Shown here: positions 34,213 through 46,900 of the stretch, piece after piece
Numbering within the stretch: position 1 is the stretch's first letter
Layout: each line of letters opens with the position of its first letter
Origin: Saccharina japonica
Lineage: Eukaryota > Sar > Phaeophyceae > Laminariales > Laminariaceae
NCBI GenBank assembly: GCA_008828725.1
Contig: MEHQ01001760.1
Location: 114,899 to 178,898 of the forward strand
Length of the DNA stretch: 64,000 nt
Direction: 5' to 3'
Program-made: the position numbers and the translations under genes
The notes under the pieces: generated by a model
Databases searched by the model: none
What the model saw: the letters and a program-made list of their open reading frames with translations, nothing else
What the model was told of the DNA's origin: nothing

Positions 34213-37200
34213 TCAAATTGGGACAATCGTGCCGTGGTTGATTTGTGGCATTTCGCCCATGATCAGCATACCCAGTGGGTCTAGCTTGGCTGAGCTTCCC
34301 CCCTTGCGCCTTGCGCGTTGGTCTGCCGCAGCCTGATCCTCGCCGAGGAGACCCTTGTCGTTGAAGGGGTTCCAGGGAACATGCCTGCCAGGATAAGAAA
34401 ACCGCCCGAGGTTAACAGCCTCTAGGAAACAAATGTGTATGATAATCTCATTCGTGACGCCGCGTGCATCAATGGATTTTGGCAAATAACACACAAATCT
34501 TGTGGCGATTGGCCAAGGACAAGATGGGGTCCACAACGCACCGAGGGCACTCAAAACAACCGCACGGGGGGTAAGTTAAGGAGTTGGGCGGGGGTCTCTC
34601 ATCCTTCCTGCCGCTACTTGTAAAACAATGGAGGCACCTGTCGACGTGATCCGGCATGGAGTCTTCGTACGCTCTTTTCCAGAACATGCAGCATCCCGAC
34701 AGCAACGACGCGAATTGGAGCGACGTCAGTCCCAGGATGAGCATGGAGTGGACGAAGATCTGTTTTTTCGATTTCCCGACGAGGGTGCACGCGAACAGTA
34801 ACCGATCGCCATTGTGCAACGTGAGCAATGCGGAACGCCATTCTACCGGCTAGACGCCGCCAGAGCACCTTCGAAACTAAGTCTCGAATCGGCTGCTATA
34901 GTAAAAACAATCCGACTATAGCTCCAAATATGCTCACCCCCAAACTTTGGTGGAGTTCAAAATAAGTTAGTCTTATTTTCGAACGGCTGGCAAGCGGGGT
35001 GCGGTATCAAATTGGGGAATCCCAGGAGTTTCCGGTTCCGTTTGTGAGGCACCTGGCGGGGTAACTATCCACATGGCTGTCCAGTTTTGATAAAGTTGTG
35101 AAAAAACATGGTCAAAAGCGGAGTATAGCGTATAGTACATGCTCTACCGTCCGCTTGCACAACGGGGGCGAAGTCGCACAAAAACTGCGTCCCAGGCCCT
35201 TACGAGTCACAGGGAGTTACATACGACATTATATTGTTAAGTCAGCCTTACATCGAGGCAAAAACACACGCGCAAGATGACGTAACTCGTCGGTTTATTT
35301 ACCCTTCCGGCAGCAAGTGGGCATGTATGCTCTTCCCCTGTACTATCAATAGCCGGCTGGGCTGACGTCTTGGAAAAATCTAAGGCCAAACCTTGTTTGT
35401 CATGTGCGTTTCGAGCTCGTGAGCGCACCCTCGAATGGTCTCGCTCGCATCCACGTCGATGTCCATGCAGTCGCCCATGGGGTAGTCGTACTTGCACCCG
35501 CCGATAACGAGAACCACTGCGGTCTCGTCCACGTGCTGCTCGCAAAAATAGCTATCCTCGTACCAATCTTCCTGGGGTGGTTACGATAAACGCCAAACCA
35601 ACCGCGGCTTTAGATGCTGCTGCGGACAGACGACCGAAGAAAGTGTTCTCGAGGGCACAATGCGGCAACTGGAGAAGGTCACTCAAATGTTTTTTTATTG
35701 AAACTAGCTCTCTCTTGCTCGTTGTTGACCACTACAAGATAAATCTTCCGTAATCTTCCAGCTCGACTGCTATTAATAGGAGCCGACTCGCGAAGTCAAC
35801 GCTCGAACCACCCGGACTGAGCCGACTCGCGAAGTCAACGCTCGAACCACCCGGACTGCTTAGGTAGTGAATTGCAGCTGGGGCTGATTTCGTCCTGGTC
35901 TCGCTTGTGTGCAGATCCAAGTATCTACTGCACTTCCGCCTTGTGCGTGTGTTACCTATTGAATCGCCCTACTGCTTCTAAAGTTCACCCAGGCTCTCTC
36001 GATGCACTTGATCGCGGCGTTCACACTCGCGCCGCGTGCTCACCTCTTGACCGCACACGTATCTCTCGTCGTCCGAAAAGCCAACCTCACTCTTCGCGAA
36101 CCAGCTGGGGAAGTCACGGGAATCATCCTGCAGAGGTTCGCCCCAACAGAACAAAACCCCTTAACATTGGACGAGTCTCATTTCGGGATTTGTGGCAAAA
36201 GGTTTTGGCAACCTATTCGTTCGGGTTGTCGATTCGAACAACAAAAAATAACAGCAGGTGCCCTAGCCCGTTAACATGTTGACCCTGCCAACTCTTGAAC
36301 ATACCCCGGTCATGTGTCGACAAGACGTTTCGATGAATCCTCTTCAAGTCGCATTTCTAGGAACAAGTGGCCGTATGCGACTCTGTAAACCTCCACAAAA
36401 CCTCTGGCGGGCGGCAAGACGCACCCGGTACCCTCGGAAACCGTAGGATTGGATGTCCCGGCGGAAATACATATATGCGTGTGTATAACGCCTGCCGCGA
36501 ATGTCCTGGCACTATCGGGCTGCTCACCGTGCACCGAGTGGGAGGACCGAACCCGCAACACACACCGCTCTTCTCGATCGTCACGAGCCACTGGTAGTAC
36601 TTGGAGTAATCGAGGGACAAATAGTTGTAGGACCTCCACACCAGCATCATGCCAGCGTATCGGTCTGAGCGCGTGTACTCCAGGCACTCCTCCAGAGTGT
36701 ACTTCGACGGTACCTTCGAGTTCAGGAGGGCCGACAAGACCCAACCGCGCGTGATTTTTACGCGAGACCACGACGATGGGAACACATTCGAAGTTTATGA
36801 GGTTGACGTTGATGTCTGCTCGGGACACATTTATGCTCGCGAGAAAAACGCAACGATGAAGTTAGTAGGCGTCACCCCGAGACGACGGTCCGAAGTTACC
36901 CTTACTAACCGCTTAACGAGATAAATTAAGCGGTTGAGTACAATGTGAATGCGCCTCGAGAAACCGAAAAATCGCAGCAGCAGCAGCAGCAGCAGTGTCG
37001 GCAAACAAAGGCAGCGGTGAGGAAACCGACCCCCCCCCGCGCCCCACCACCATTCGCATTGAACGTACAGACGGCACGCGACGACGCCGCTGCTGCAGCG
37101 GCAGCGTCAAGGATACACGGCCAAAACGTAAGGGCACGACCAAACATTTCTGCAACAACCGCCGTCACCTTGAGGAGGCAATCTAGCTGGAAGGCTTCGC

Positions 37201-38538
37201 TGAATTCGGGGATGGTCCGCGAGTACATCGAGCCGCCGAGGATCAGCTGTACGCCGACGACGCCAAAGTCCAGGAACAGCCCCTGTCGTTGGACGCGAAA
37301 TGGGCTGGGCATCAATATGCATGAGCACTGCCGACTCGCGATTCCGGATGATCTACTATGAATACCTGTCACGCTTGCTAAGGAAGGGGTAACTTCTATT
37401 TTTTCTGAGACTGCTCGCTTGAGGAGCTCTCTATTATCTCACTCAAAATCTGACGAAAAAACAATCCGAGGCTACGTAACAATCCCATGACCCAGGTGTA
37501 ACAAACGAACCATACATATATGGTAAAATATCCCAACGACATTCGGAAGATCCTCGGTTTAAGAAGTGTGTTACGAGTAGTCCGTCAGAGATGTGTGTTT
37601 TTTGGGCTAAAAAGTACTGCCTCTATCTTACGTAGCATGCGTCCAGTTGCACATCGGAACTCATGGTCGTCGTCGTCATCGTCGTCGTGAACTAGCTAAA
37701 GCTGTCCCACACCTATCCGTGGCAATTTTTCCGGAATTGTGGGTGTAGTCGCTATAAGGTTTAGAAAACCTCGCGAGGCATACTGCTGTAGTGCATCCTG
37801 CTCCGTTGTTGAGTGTTATTAAAAACAAATACGACAGCCTACCAGCCGCCAAACGAGCCAGGACCAGCCCTTAGGGTGGAGGGTAAATGTACCACAACGC
37901 ATCGGGTGGGGCTGTCACGATCGCGAAACCACTCACGGTGTTTCCCCTGCGTGTTATCGAGTCATATCGGAGATAGCTTTATCGGAGGTAGCATGTGTCC
38001 ACCCTCGTCCCGATCTTCTCGCGGTACGAGTACAAAAACTACTGTATCACTCCTGCACGGCAGGTTTAGTTATCGGAATAGCATATATTGTGGCACTAAT
38101 TCCGCAGTCTGTGGGCAGTGTTCAATACCCTTCAATACCGTACCCTACCTACCAAGAAAAACAAAATATCAAGAAGCCTCAACGGCTCAAAAGTACAAAG
38201 CAAAAACCATCACGATCAAGACCCACCACCAAAATGATGCACTTGTTGTGCCGCTTGACGCCGGCCTGGATGGCGAGAGCCCCGGCAAAGTTCCAAAACG
38301 AGCAGATGATCATAAATGCGCCGATCGCGGTCATTCCTCGCCCGAAGCCTTGGGCCAGGTGGACGTTATCGGCCACAATGCATCCAGCGATGAAAAGGTA
38401 GACCGACAACATGCATCGGACCGGATGCAGAGCCTTCGAGAACAACTCAAGGTTCTGTTTAGTGCACTGCTCGTGAAAAACAGGCGGGGGGCGCACATGA
38501 CGAGGGGGGGAACCGTCAGATACTATTTTAACGTCCAT
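34213..38538 (-). CDS. Tetraspanin-like four-pass membrane protein, six exons
   Basis: Exons in transcription order: 38538-38227, 37282-37169, 36713-36528, 35571-35392, 34759-34638, 34384-34213 (stop). The first four introns are phase 0 and the last is phase 2. About 360 residues are encoded. TM1 is near residues 41-63 (CMLSVYLFIAGCIVAD), TM2 near 66-92 (GAFMIICSFWNFAGALAI), and TM3 spans the exon 1/2 junction (IILV-GLFLDFGVVGVQLIL). A large loop carries SGVCCGFGPPTRC, then FC, GCKYDYPMGDC and IRGC, followed by TM4 (HSMLILGLTSLQFASLLSG) and CCMFWKRAYED. Four membrane segments with a CCG-containing, Cys-rich loop between TM3 and TM4 is tetraspanin architecture, so a role in plasma-membrane or endosomal organisation is inferred. 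The C-terminal tail of about 57 residues is hydrophilic. The ATG at 38538 gives a 40-residue N-terminus; an acceptor-like CACGAGCAG inside exon 1 could instead mean an earlier exon. The exon 3 acceptor (CTCGAAG) is weak. Confidence 0.72.
35781..35858. repeat. Perfect 39-bp tandem duplication
   Basis: Two exact copies of a 39-base unit beginning AGCCGACTCGCGAAGTCAAC, in an intron of the tetraspanin-like gene. The length is a multiple of three, so the minus-strand translation repeats SPGGSSVDFASRL, but no exon is indicated here. Confidence 0.9.
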
Positions 38539-39240
38539 CTTGTTTCGTCGTCGTGTTGACTGTGGGGTTTATGGCGTGCAGTCGGGACCCCCGATAAAAT
38601 ACGAAGTTGCTGAAAAGAGATCGTAACTACTGTTAAAGGCGACCAAAGCTACAATGTAGCCCAAGATCGAGTGACACAAACATTCATGCCTAGATAGGGC
38701 GACCCCGCCTCTACTACGTGGAAAATACGTAAAATTTGAGGCATGAGGCAAGAGGCTGCCTTGCTCAGTCGACCTCGAACAATTAGGACATAACTACTGT
38801 AGGCCCTCCTGGGAACCCGGTCCATCGATGTTTCAATGGCAACACTCGGTGTGTGCGATATACCCGAGCGGGGCTTTAACTCTGAATACCTTGTGCGCCA
38901 CGTATAGTTAAAGCACTCCCGACGACGCATAGTTGAGCGATGTGCTACCTGAATTTGACGCCACGCCAGCCCAGGCCCTGAACTGGGCCGAAAAGGCCGC
39001 AGCTCAGAGCACAGGACAATACATATGAGAGAACAGGTGTATCGTTACAGAGTTGCGGCTCGATGTGAGGGGCAAGAGCGTGACGCGTGTAGAGAGCTTG
39101 CGGCTCACGGCAATGTACAACACCCAGCAGGACACATTTGGCGTGTCCTCTGATGAAAAACGAATTGGAAGAAGGAACCGAGAGCGGGGGGGGGGGGGCT
39201 GTCGCTCTTTCACGGCTGTCACGGCTTTTAGTGTGCTTAG
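38539..39240. other. Short intergenic region between divergent genes
   Basis: Lies between the presumed start of the minus-strand tetraspanin-like gene and a plus-strand gene. No recognisable feature apart from a G run (39188-39199). Confidence 0.4.
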
Positions 39241-39667
39241 GGAAGTTGGAGCAGTTTTCTGACGGGGGCAGCAACGATGAGATGTGCAGTGCGTTGCACA
39301 GGGCAAACGCAATCTATAATGCGACCCCAACCCCAGAGGCCGGGCAAGCAGTCGTAACGAAGTGGACATCAAAGCGTATATGGCAGAGCGGAAACTACAA
39401 ATATACGACTCGAACATCGTTTTCGGGAGTTTTGCCGAAGTACACTGAAAGCTGCAAAGAGGATGACACAGTATACCGTATGGTTTTACGACTACCACCA
39501 TGCACGACATGAGTACCCCCCCCCCCGCCAGTCTTGGTCCCTTCTTCCAGTTCGCTCTCAATGGAGGCCTCGTCGGATTATTGGTCTTCCTGCTGGGCAC
39601 CTATGCATCGAGCTGCAAGTTTAAGTTTCACGATCCCACCCGGGGTCATCAAGCCGCAAGGCTGTGA
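39241..39667 (+). CDS. 3' end of a small membrane protein gene
   Basis: Terminal exon 39551-39667 follows acceptor CTTCTTCCAG and encodes FALNGGLVGLLVFLLGTYAS, one membrane helix, then KFKFHDPTRGHQAARL and TGA. A preceding exon at 39241-39470 (acceptor GTGTGCTTAG, donor ACA|GTATAC) joins in phase 0 and includes SNDEMCSALHRANAIYNATP and VVTKWTSKRIWQSGNYKYTT. The intron between them would be only 80 bases and is made largely of a poly-C-tailed repeat copy, so the upstream exon is less certain than the terminal one. Family unknown. Confidence 0.45.
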
Positions 39668-40972
39668 CGGTGTCTTGTTGCTTCTTCTGTACCTGTCTAA
39701 AATTGAACTGCGGCCACGATGATCGAGTTTGCAATATTTGGAACCTATCCTGGTGCACCCTGCTCAACAACTCTGCGTCATTGAGAACTCTCCCCCAACA
39801 CGCAGGAACGGGTTTCAAGCAAAGTTGGCGCTCCGCTCGTGGTATCTCACAGATCGAGTGCAGCAGTTCCCAGAAGGGCCTGGTTATTATATTATTTTCG
39901 AGGTCGCCCGTGAGTAAAGGCGGGTCGCCTTTATACACGCATGACAAGGTACTTTTATGTGCATTGTTGAAATGCATGCGTATGGATGTACGTGCATAAA
40001 GCGTGGGGTTGTGTTAATCCATTTTAGGTCGCCATATACATGCAGCTTTGGCCATACAAGCGTACAAGTAGTACACATCGTAGATGATAATTACTTGGCG
40101 CTTTACGGGATCCTCGCGACAGCGTAGATCCCCCCCTTGGGCCACACACGATCATGCTCACCATGCGCTTACTCCTGCCTAACTTCGAAGTATGAGCAGA
40201 GTAGCCTTTCTTGACGTATACATATATCCAATTCGAAGGCGAAATCCCACTATACTACGAACCACCCCCTAGCTGTTGCTGCCGACGGAAGGGGTGAGGG
40301 GGACGACATGGCTGTCGATCCTATTTACGTATGATGTGTATGATCGTACATACCAGAAACGTGAAACACGAAACATGAAACATGAAACATGAGCATATCA
40401 CGCCGACGAACTCTGTACGTGTACGTACCCACAATTTCGTTGTAAAACACCCTTGCTGCCTACTCAGACAAGAACGGCTTACTCAAGCACTCTACGGACC
40501 ATCTTTACGCCGGTATCTCACCATCGTGCCATCGCCGAAGTGGAGGGGAGCTCGTCCTGACAGTGGGACCGGGTGGTGGGTGGTCGGGATGTCGGAGATC
40601 GAGGCGAGAGACGAAAAGCAAACGGCATGAAACCGCCAATTATACAAGGGTTTCCATGTTAGTAGAAGGCGTGTCTCACAACGGGAAGCGCACGACTCCG
40701 TCCCACCACCAACCAGCCAGTCTGCAACGCGCAGCACGTCGGGGCACGGCGAGAGAATCAACGAAAAACTTGCTGTCCACTGGGCAAGAGCAAGTTGAAA
40801 TCCACGGAGTACCAGTTTGGGAGAAGGCACCGCTCATCCCGCTGTGTCTAATATTTTCTGGACGTTTGCTTCCAAGCATTCCGAAGGAACGAGCTACTAC
40901 TGCTGTAGCTTTTCCAGGCTTATTTGAATCGCTGACCCGGAGAGCGCTCCGCCCAACCAGCAGCCAGCAGCC
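39668..40972. other. Region upstream of CSE1
   Basis: Should contain the CSE1 promoter and 5' UTR. I see no TATA box at a plausible spacing. CAGCAGCCAGCAGCC immediately precedes the ATG. Short AAACATGAAACATGAAACATGA repeats lie near 40368-40391. No gene found. Confidence 0.4.
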
Positions 40973-43900
40973 ATGGCGGACGAAGCCACGAACGTCCTGA
41001 GGCAGGCTCTCGCCGCCACCCAATCCGCGGATACGGCTCAAAGAAAGCAAGGTGATCCCCACGCTGCAACGAACACTGCTGGTTTGTTGCTGCTGTTTTT
41101 TCGTACTGGTACGTGGCTGCCCGTTAGAGTTAGTGCTGTCTTCTCGACCCCCCCCCGCCCCCATTCACATCAAACCGTCAAAGCAGCACAGCCCGAACAA
41201 TACCAGCAGACCAGCTGCTTCGTACATAGCAGTACTGATAAGTGCTGCAGCTGCTGCCACGAGCGATATGTCTTCCCCCAGTCCAGTTCTCCTGTGCAAT
41301 GCTCTGAGACCAACAGTCAAACACACCAAACCACGAAGAAGGAAAAACTAGAGGGCTATTAAATAGGATACAGCAGTATGTACAGCAGCACCTGTTCTTA
41401 CTGTGGTGCATGTACGTGCGTGAGGTGTCTCGGCTTGGTCAAGCAGCATCAACCCAGCGTCCATGCGTGGCAGCACATGTTGTCGGCTGGCATGCCTGCT
41501 ACGGCTGCCCAATGATGGATAGGCAAGGGAGGGCGGGGACATTGCTTTTCTGCTGCTGTGTCTGGTCGATTTTCAATGAAGTTAACGCCAGAAAGGAGGG
41601 CGGCGGGGGAAAACACTCATCTGCTGTCTTATCCAGGGTTATACTTTCCATGCAACACCTGCTGCTGTGGTACCTGATACACCGGTAGTCTAGACCTGGA
41701 AGTACTGCTGCTGCTGCTGCTGCTGCTGTACCCGGCAGGATAACTGCTGTATCATATCATACTCTTTACTCTCTACTCTCTACTAGGACTTTCGTCGTAC
41801 CAGAGGTATACATGTCATATGAAACACGGTACAGCAGTTCGTAGAGCAGCAGCGACTAATCTGTACCCCGGGGTACCATAGCTCGGAACATGCATCATGC
41901 CTCGTGCTGCGGATGCATCTTACGAATACGAGTATTATTCGTATCATACGATCATATGTAAAAGATCTGCGAACTCGTGCTGCATTTGTATTTCTGTACC
42001 TCTGCTGTACTTCTGGAACATTACGAATATCGAATATCACATCATACGTAGCGTATCATAGCCCGTATCGCCCGAGTTGTGGAACATGGGAGGTCGTTTG
42101 TGGGGCGCAAGCAATGGCATACATGCGTGAATGCGTGCATGCCGTGGCCGTTCGAGCGTTCGAGCAGTGGTTGCGCCGTCGCCATGACCTCTTCGTGTAC
42201 GATAGCGATAGCGATAGCGATAGCGATAGCCCTGCACAAATGGGTGGTACAACAGTGTAGGCTGACGAATAAGAAACAACCTTCTGAGGCTAATAAGAAC
42301 ACAAGGCTCACTCTTTGGAAGACGCTAAGACAATCGGACTAAGAAATCGTGCACAGCGGCGAGCGCCACGCTAAATCCTATATAATAACCTATAGGCAAG
42401 GTTGTTCAAGGATGGTGTCACGATAAGGTTCCAAGTCTTGTATAATACGTAGGCGTTTCTTATTGGCGAGCCCGTACTGCCGAATGATACAGCAGGATGT
42501 CATACATGCGTTGTTCCTCATTCGGCCGACCTCGCGCATGCATGAGCATCAACGAAACGGAACGACAGCCTTCGAGGAGTGGTCGATCGCCTACTACGTA
42601 CTGAAGAAGCACACCTTATCACCTTGTCATTACCTGTTACAAAATCGAACGTGGTGCCGGTGGTATATACTCTGTGTGCGTCCGTCCATGTCTACGCAAA
42701 TAAGCTATCATGTATATATAATCGAAGAAAACGTTGTTATAGAAAAACAGCCGCCGACTTGTGCTCAAACGCTTTTACTGTCTGAAAGGCTATGAAGCTG
42801 CGATTACGTACTCGTACCTATGGTATCATGTCTATTTTGTCTATTATGAGTATGCCTTCCGTTTCCCGCAAGACGCGGCCATCTAAGGTACCTCCAACTC
42901 CCGGGAACAAGGAAAGGGGACGCTCGGGACAGCAGTAGCCGCCGGCTACGTAGACTATTATAGATTGGTATGGCTACGTACGTAGACTACAGTAAATCAT
43001 ATATCATACTTGTGCTACACTGGGACACAGTCTAGGGTTTATTTTTGACATCTTGTGGCTGGGACAACAAGCAGAAGCAGCAGAAAGTACATACATCCCA
43101 CACCAGCAGCAATCAGTACACATTATAAACCTCTGTTTGCGCCTTTCGTACGTACCACTCTGTCCCGAAATATAAGCACCATTTTCATATTAGTATTCAA
43201 TAAATATGGTGCTTATATTTCGGGACATAGTGGTATTATATAACGACCACATATTTATACATATTCGAAATGTCGAGAATGGAAATACCGAATTGACAAC
43301 ATCTTTCGTAGGTTGTTATTTCTCGTTGATTTCGGAGGTAGGCAAGCTCAATCTCGATCTTTGATACACAAAGCAATAACAAACTGTAAAAATCTCAAGC
43401 ATCACTGACTTTATCATAAACTGGTTGTGGGCTGGTCAGTGTTACTTGCCCGGTGGCTACGCACTGTTTTTTTATTCAGCTTTCAAGAGATACTTTATGT
43501 TTTTCGTATTGCCCGGTGGCTACGTTACGATTAGCTGGTACGAGGGACGCACGCCGGCTGTGTTAGAACTCCGTTTTCAGCTTGCGACACCCCCGGAATT
43601 TCAAGTCTACCACAATCATCCCGAATGGGAGCTTTGTGTCACTTACCATATCGAAGTACGACATACCGGTACCTGGTACCTGGTGGCTGTGATATAATAT
43701 GATACCGTGTACTATTACGGAGGGCCGTAGTAAATACTAGTAAATAGGACCTACGGTTTACACAAAAACCTATATATTTTACTATTTTTACTTGCAGTAT
43801 CTGATCCTATTTACTAGTATTTACTATGGTCCCCCGTAGGACATCGAAGTCAGGACATACTCGTACAGTCTTTTTTATTTATTTTTTATCGATGCTGTTT

Positions 43901-46900
43901 GAGGGGCTTTCTTTCGTAGGCGGCGGGTATGTCCTCGTGTCTCGTATAATATACCTTGTACTCCGTGTGGTGTACTATTGCTGTCGCTGTCATCATGTGT
44001 CATTGTCAATACCAAGTGTCGGTACGTATTATATGTACGAGTCTCATCTCTTTTTTGCACTTTTTGAGCTTGCAAACTCTTGAAATCATCTCAGCCGCTC
44101 GATTTCAACAAAAATATGCTCGGGAGGTCCAAACTAGAGTGACTGCAATAGCCACGCGTTAAAACACCAAAAACAGCTTTTCTTCTGCGTTCGAGAATGC
44201 TCCTGGGTGCCGCTTGGACCGCGACCACCTATCGTTCATGACGAATTATGCCTTGTACTATTAGGAAAGCCTGAGAACTTGAAGTTTAGACCACGGCGTG
44301 ATTCTTCGCCTCCGCCGCCAGGGGGGGGAAGGGGGTTGGCGAACCCCTAATCCCGAATAGAAAATTCAGTGAAGCTCGTTTGGTATGCAATTGTACTATT
44401 AATAATAATCATGCGAAAACTTGAAGTTGGCATGGAAAGCTCTGAAGTTGAAATTGAAAAAGTAAAGTTTGCAAATTCCAAGTTGGAACAAAAAAAAACT
44501 CAACTATGTCTTCATCCAACTCAACTTACGCGCTATATCTTTGCCCCCGGTACCGCCCGCTGCCGTTCCAGCCGAACACTACCTCAAGAGCATGGAGCAG
44601 CAGCCCATGTACGCGCAGCGATTGGTCGGGGTGATCGAGGCGCACTGTGCGGGAACGACAGTGCAGGACAAGACCATGCGCACGCTCGGGGCCGTGGTTT
44701 TCAAGAACCTTGTGAAGGCGAAGTGGGCCCCGGAGGTTCGTACATCGTACGTAGGCGTGATTCGATTCGCCCCCCCCCCCCCTATGGTCATACGACTACG
44801 GCCATGCATGAAAATGAAGTACCCCCCCCCCCCCCTTGTTTGTTTCGCGACTCAACGCAGCGTGGTGTGGCGTGGTGTGGTGTGTCATCGTATGGGAGAG
44901 TGGTGGGGAGGCGTGGAGTCGGTTGGGGCGGGACGGAGTGAGGTGGAGTGGGGTGGGGTAGGGTGGGGTGACTTGGGTTGGGATTGGAGAGGGGGGTAGG
45001 GAGAATACTGCCCCGCCGATTGTGTAATTAGTGTTTGGAGCCGCCTGCGCTGCTGCTGCTGTCCTGCTGCTGTCGTGGTGGTAATCACCCTTAGCACCAC
45101 GTGGAATATATATACCAGGTATATGATATACGCGTAGGTATGCGTTTTAAAAAAAACCTGCACTGCTGTAACATGTTTTTGTGCATGGTAGATCTAAATT
45201 GGGTGTGCACGCGTTCGCTTTGCTTCGCTTTGCTTCGCTTATAAATCGGTATCTCCATCGGCATGACGACCTGTATGATATGATTGTGTACTAAGTATGA
45301 TGGTGTCGCTCGTGTCCTGACAGGATGATGGAGATGGGAAGGAGAACTGTCTCGCCGAAGCGGACAAGGAAGCGATCAAGGCCAACCTCGTTCCGCTCAT
45401 GTGCAGGGCGCCGTCGGAGGTCCAGCGTCAGGTGCGTCGAGGCCGTCCACATCGCGGTTCTGTTCGTAGCACCTGGTGCTGAGTTGCGTTACGACGAACA
45501 ATAATTCCATCATGAGTGGTTCGACGCTTGCCCCCTCCGCTGCCCCTACTGCTACCTCCACTGTTGAGCGTCTAATTTATTGCCGGTGGCTTTGTTTTTT
45601 TTCCCGTCACGAAGACTTGGTACACATGATCGTATATATGTTTTTTCTGGTTTTTGTTGTCCTGTTTTCATGATCTTCCGGTACTTTTTTCGTTTGCGTC
45701 TCTTTGTCACGTTGTCAACCTGCCTGGCTCCGTACGAAAAAACAGACCGGAGTTTCTTTGTGAGAGGCGTCCCTCTTTACCCTTAAGGCTTTGGTCGCGC
45801 TGTACGTAGCTGCAGATTGAGGTTTCATACGTAGTTGATGGCATTTATGTCCTTCCTGCAAGGTTTCAGTCGGGTTTCTCCTTGGCATGCGCTTGTCCTA
45901 TCGCTTGAGCTTGCTGTGTCGCTTGCTGTATCGCTTGCTGTGCCGCTTGCGGTAGTACTGTACTTGTCAAGAAAGTTGTAGCACCGTTTCTGTCGCTGCC
46001 GCTAACGATTTATTTTATGCGGGGACAGCTACTGTTTTTTTTTAGTTTTTATGTTAAGACACCTTTTTGGCTTTCGCTTTTTTTGTCAACTTCTGTGCCA
46101 GTAGTCTGTAGGCGGCAACGAAATATAGCATACACCAGCGGTGCCCTGTGTGCATAGTTTGTATGTATCCATTGCTTCCATTGGTGTGTCCAATAATTCT
46201 TCTGTGTGTGTTGTCTTCACATTAAACCCGTTCTTTCTACTCAACCACATCAGTACACCCAGTGCCTGTCCTGATTCCCAATCCTAGAGATACAAATTCT
46301 GTGGCCACAGACTGCTGTGAAACAGAGAAAAACCAAAACAAAATAAACGCAAATTAATGGGTAAAGCAAGTGAGATGCTCAACGTACCGGGTACGAGAAC
46401 ACAACGACACGAGCCGAACCAAAAAATAAGAACAAAAAGACAAATACAAATAAATGTAAACAAATTCTGTGAGTCCGGGATTTTGAGTTTTTTTTTGTAT
46501 GTCCCGGAATGGTGTGTGTATATATGTCCATTGTTTGTGTGTGCGTTTCCAGGGTTTGCACGTGTGTGTCCGTGCTATGGGCGCTTGTTATCATGTTTGG
46601 TGTGTATGTCCATTGAGGTGTGTGAGCGTGTGTCCGTAACGTTTGTGCGCGCGCCTCCGTGCTTCTGCTGCCCCCGCCCCCTCCCCTACCCTCCTTGAAG
46701 GGGCGGTGGCCTATTTTCCCGCGAGCGAGGCCCTTGTAGGGGTGGTGGCTAATTCTGTTCTGAGCTCCTCACATGATGAGCTCAGTATCTCACACTGAAC
46801 ACTACTTCGAAGAAGTTTGTTCGCGCAACCTTTCGAGCAATATTTCTATGCTTTATTATTGCTCTGTTAATACTCCTAAATCTAAATATACTTCAGGCAT

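Larger units (their letters stand above)
41052..44571 (+). other. CSE1 intron 1 (3.5 kb)
   Basis: Phase-1 intron from donor GTGATC to acceptor TTCCAG. It holds a CTG run (about 41705-41729), a GATAGC hexanucleotide run (42201-42230), a Stowaway-like hairpin (43155-43233), a repeat shared with 60.6 kb (about 43426-43645), a TACGGRGGRCC inverted-repeat element (43716-43838) and a poly-C-tailed repeat copy (about 44783-44835). I see no convincing independent gene. The open frame around 42463-42795 has no supporting splice or family signal. Confidence 0.7.

Noticed and set aside
42463..42795. 110-codon frame in CSE1 intron 1
   Set aside because: No family resemblance or splice sites; codon composition not distinctive.
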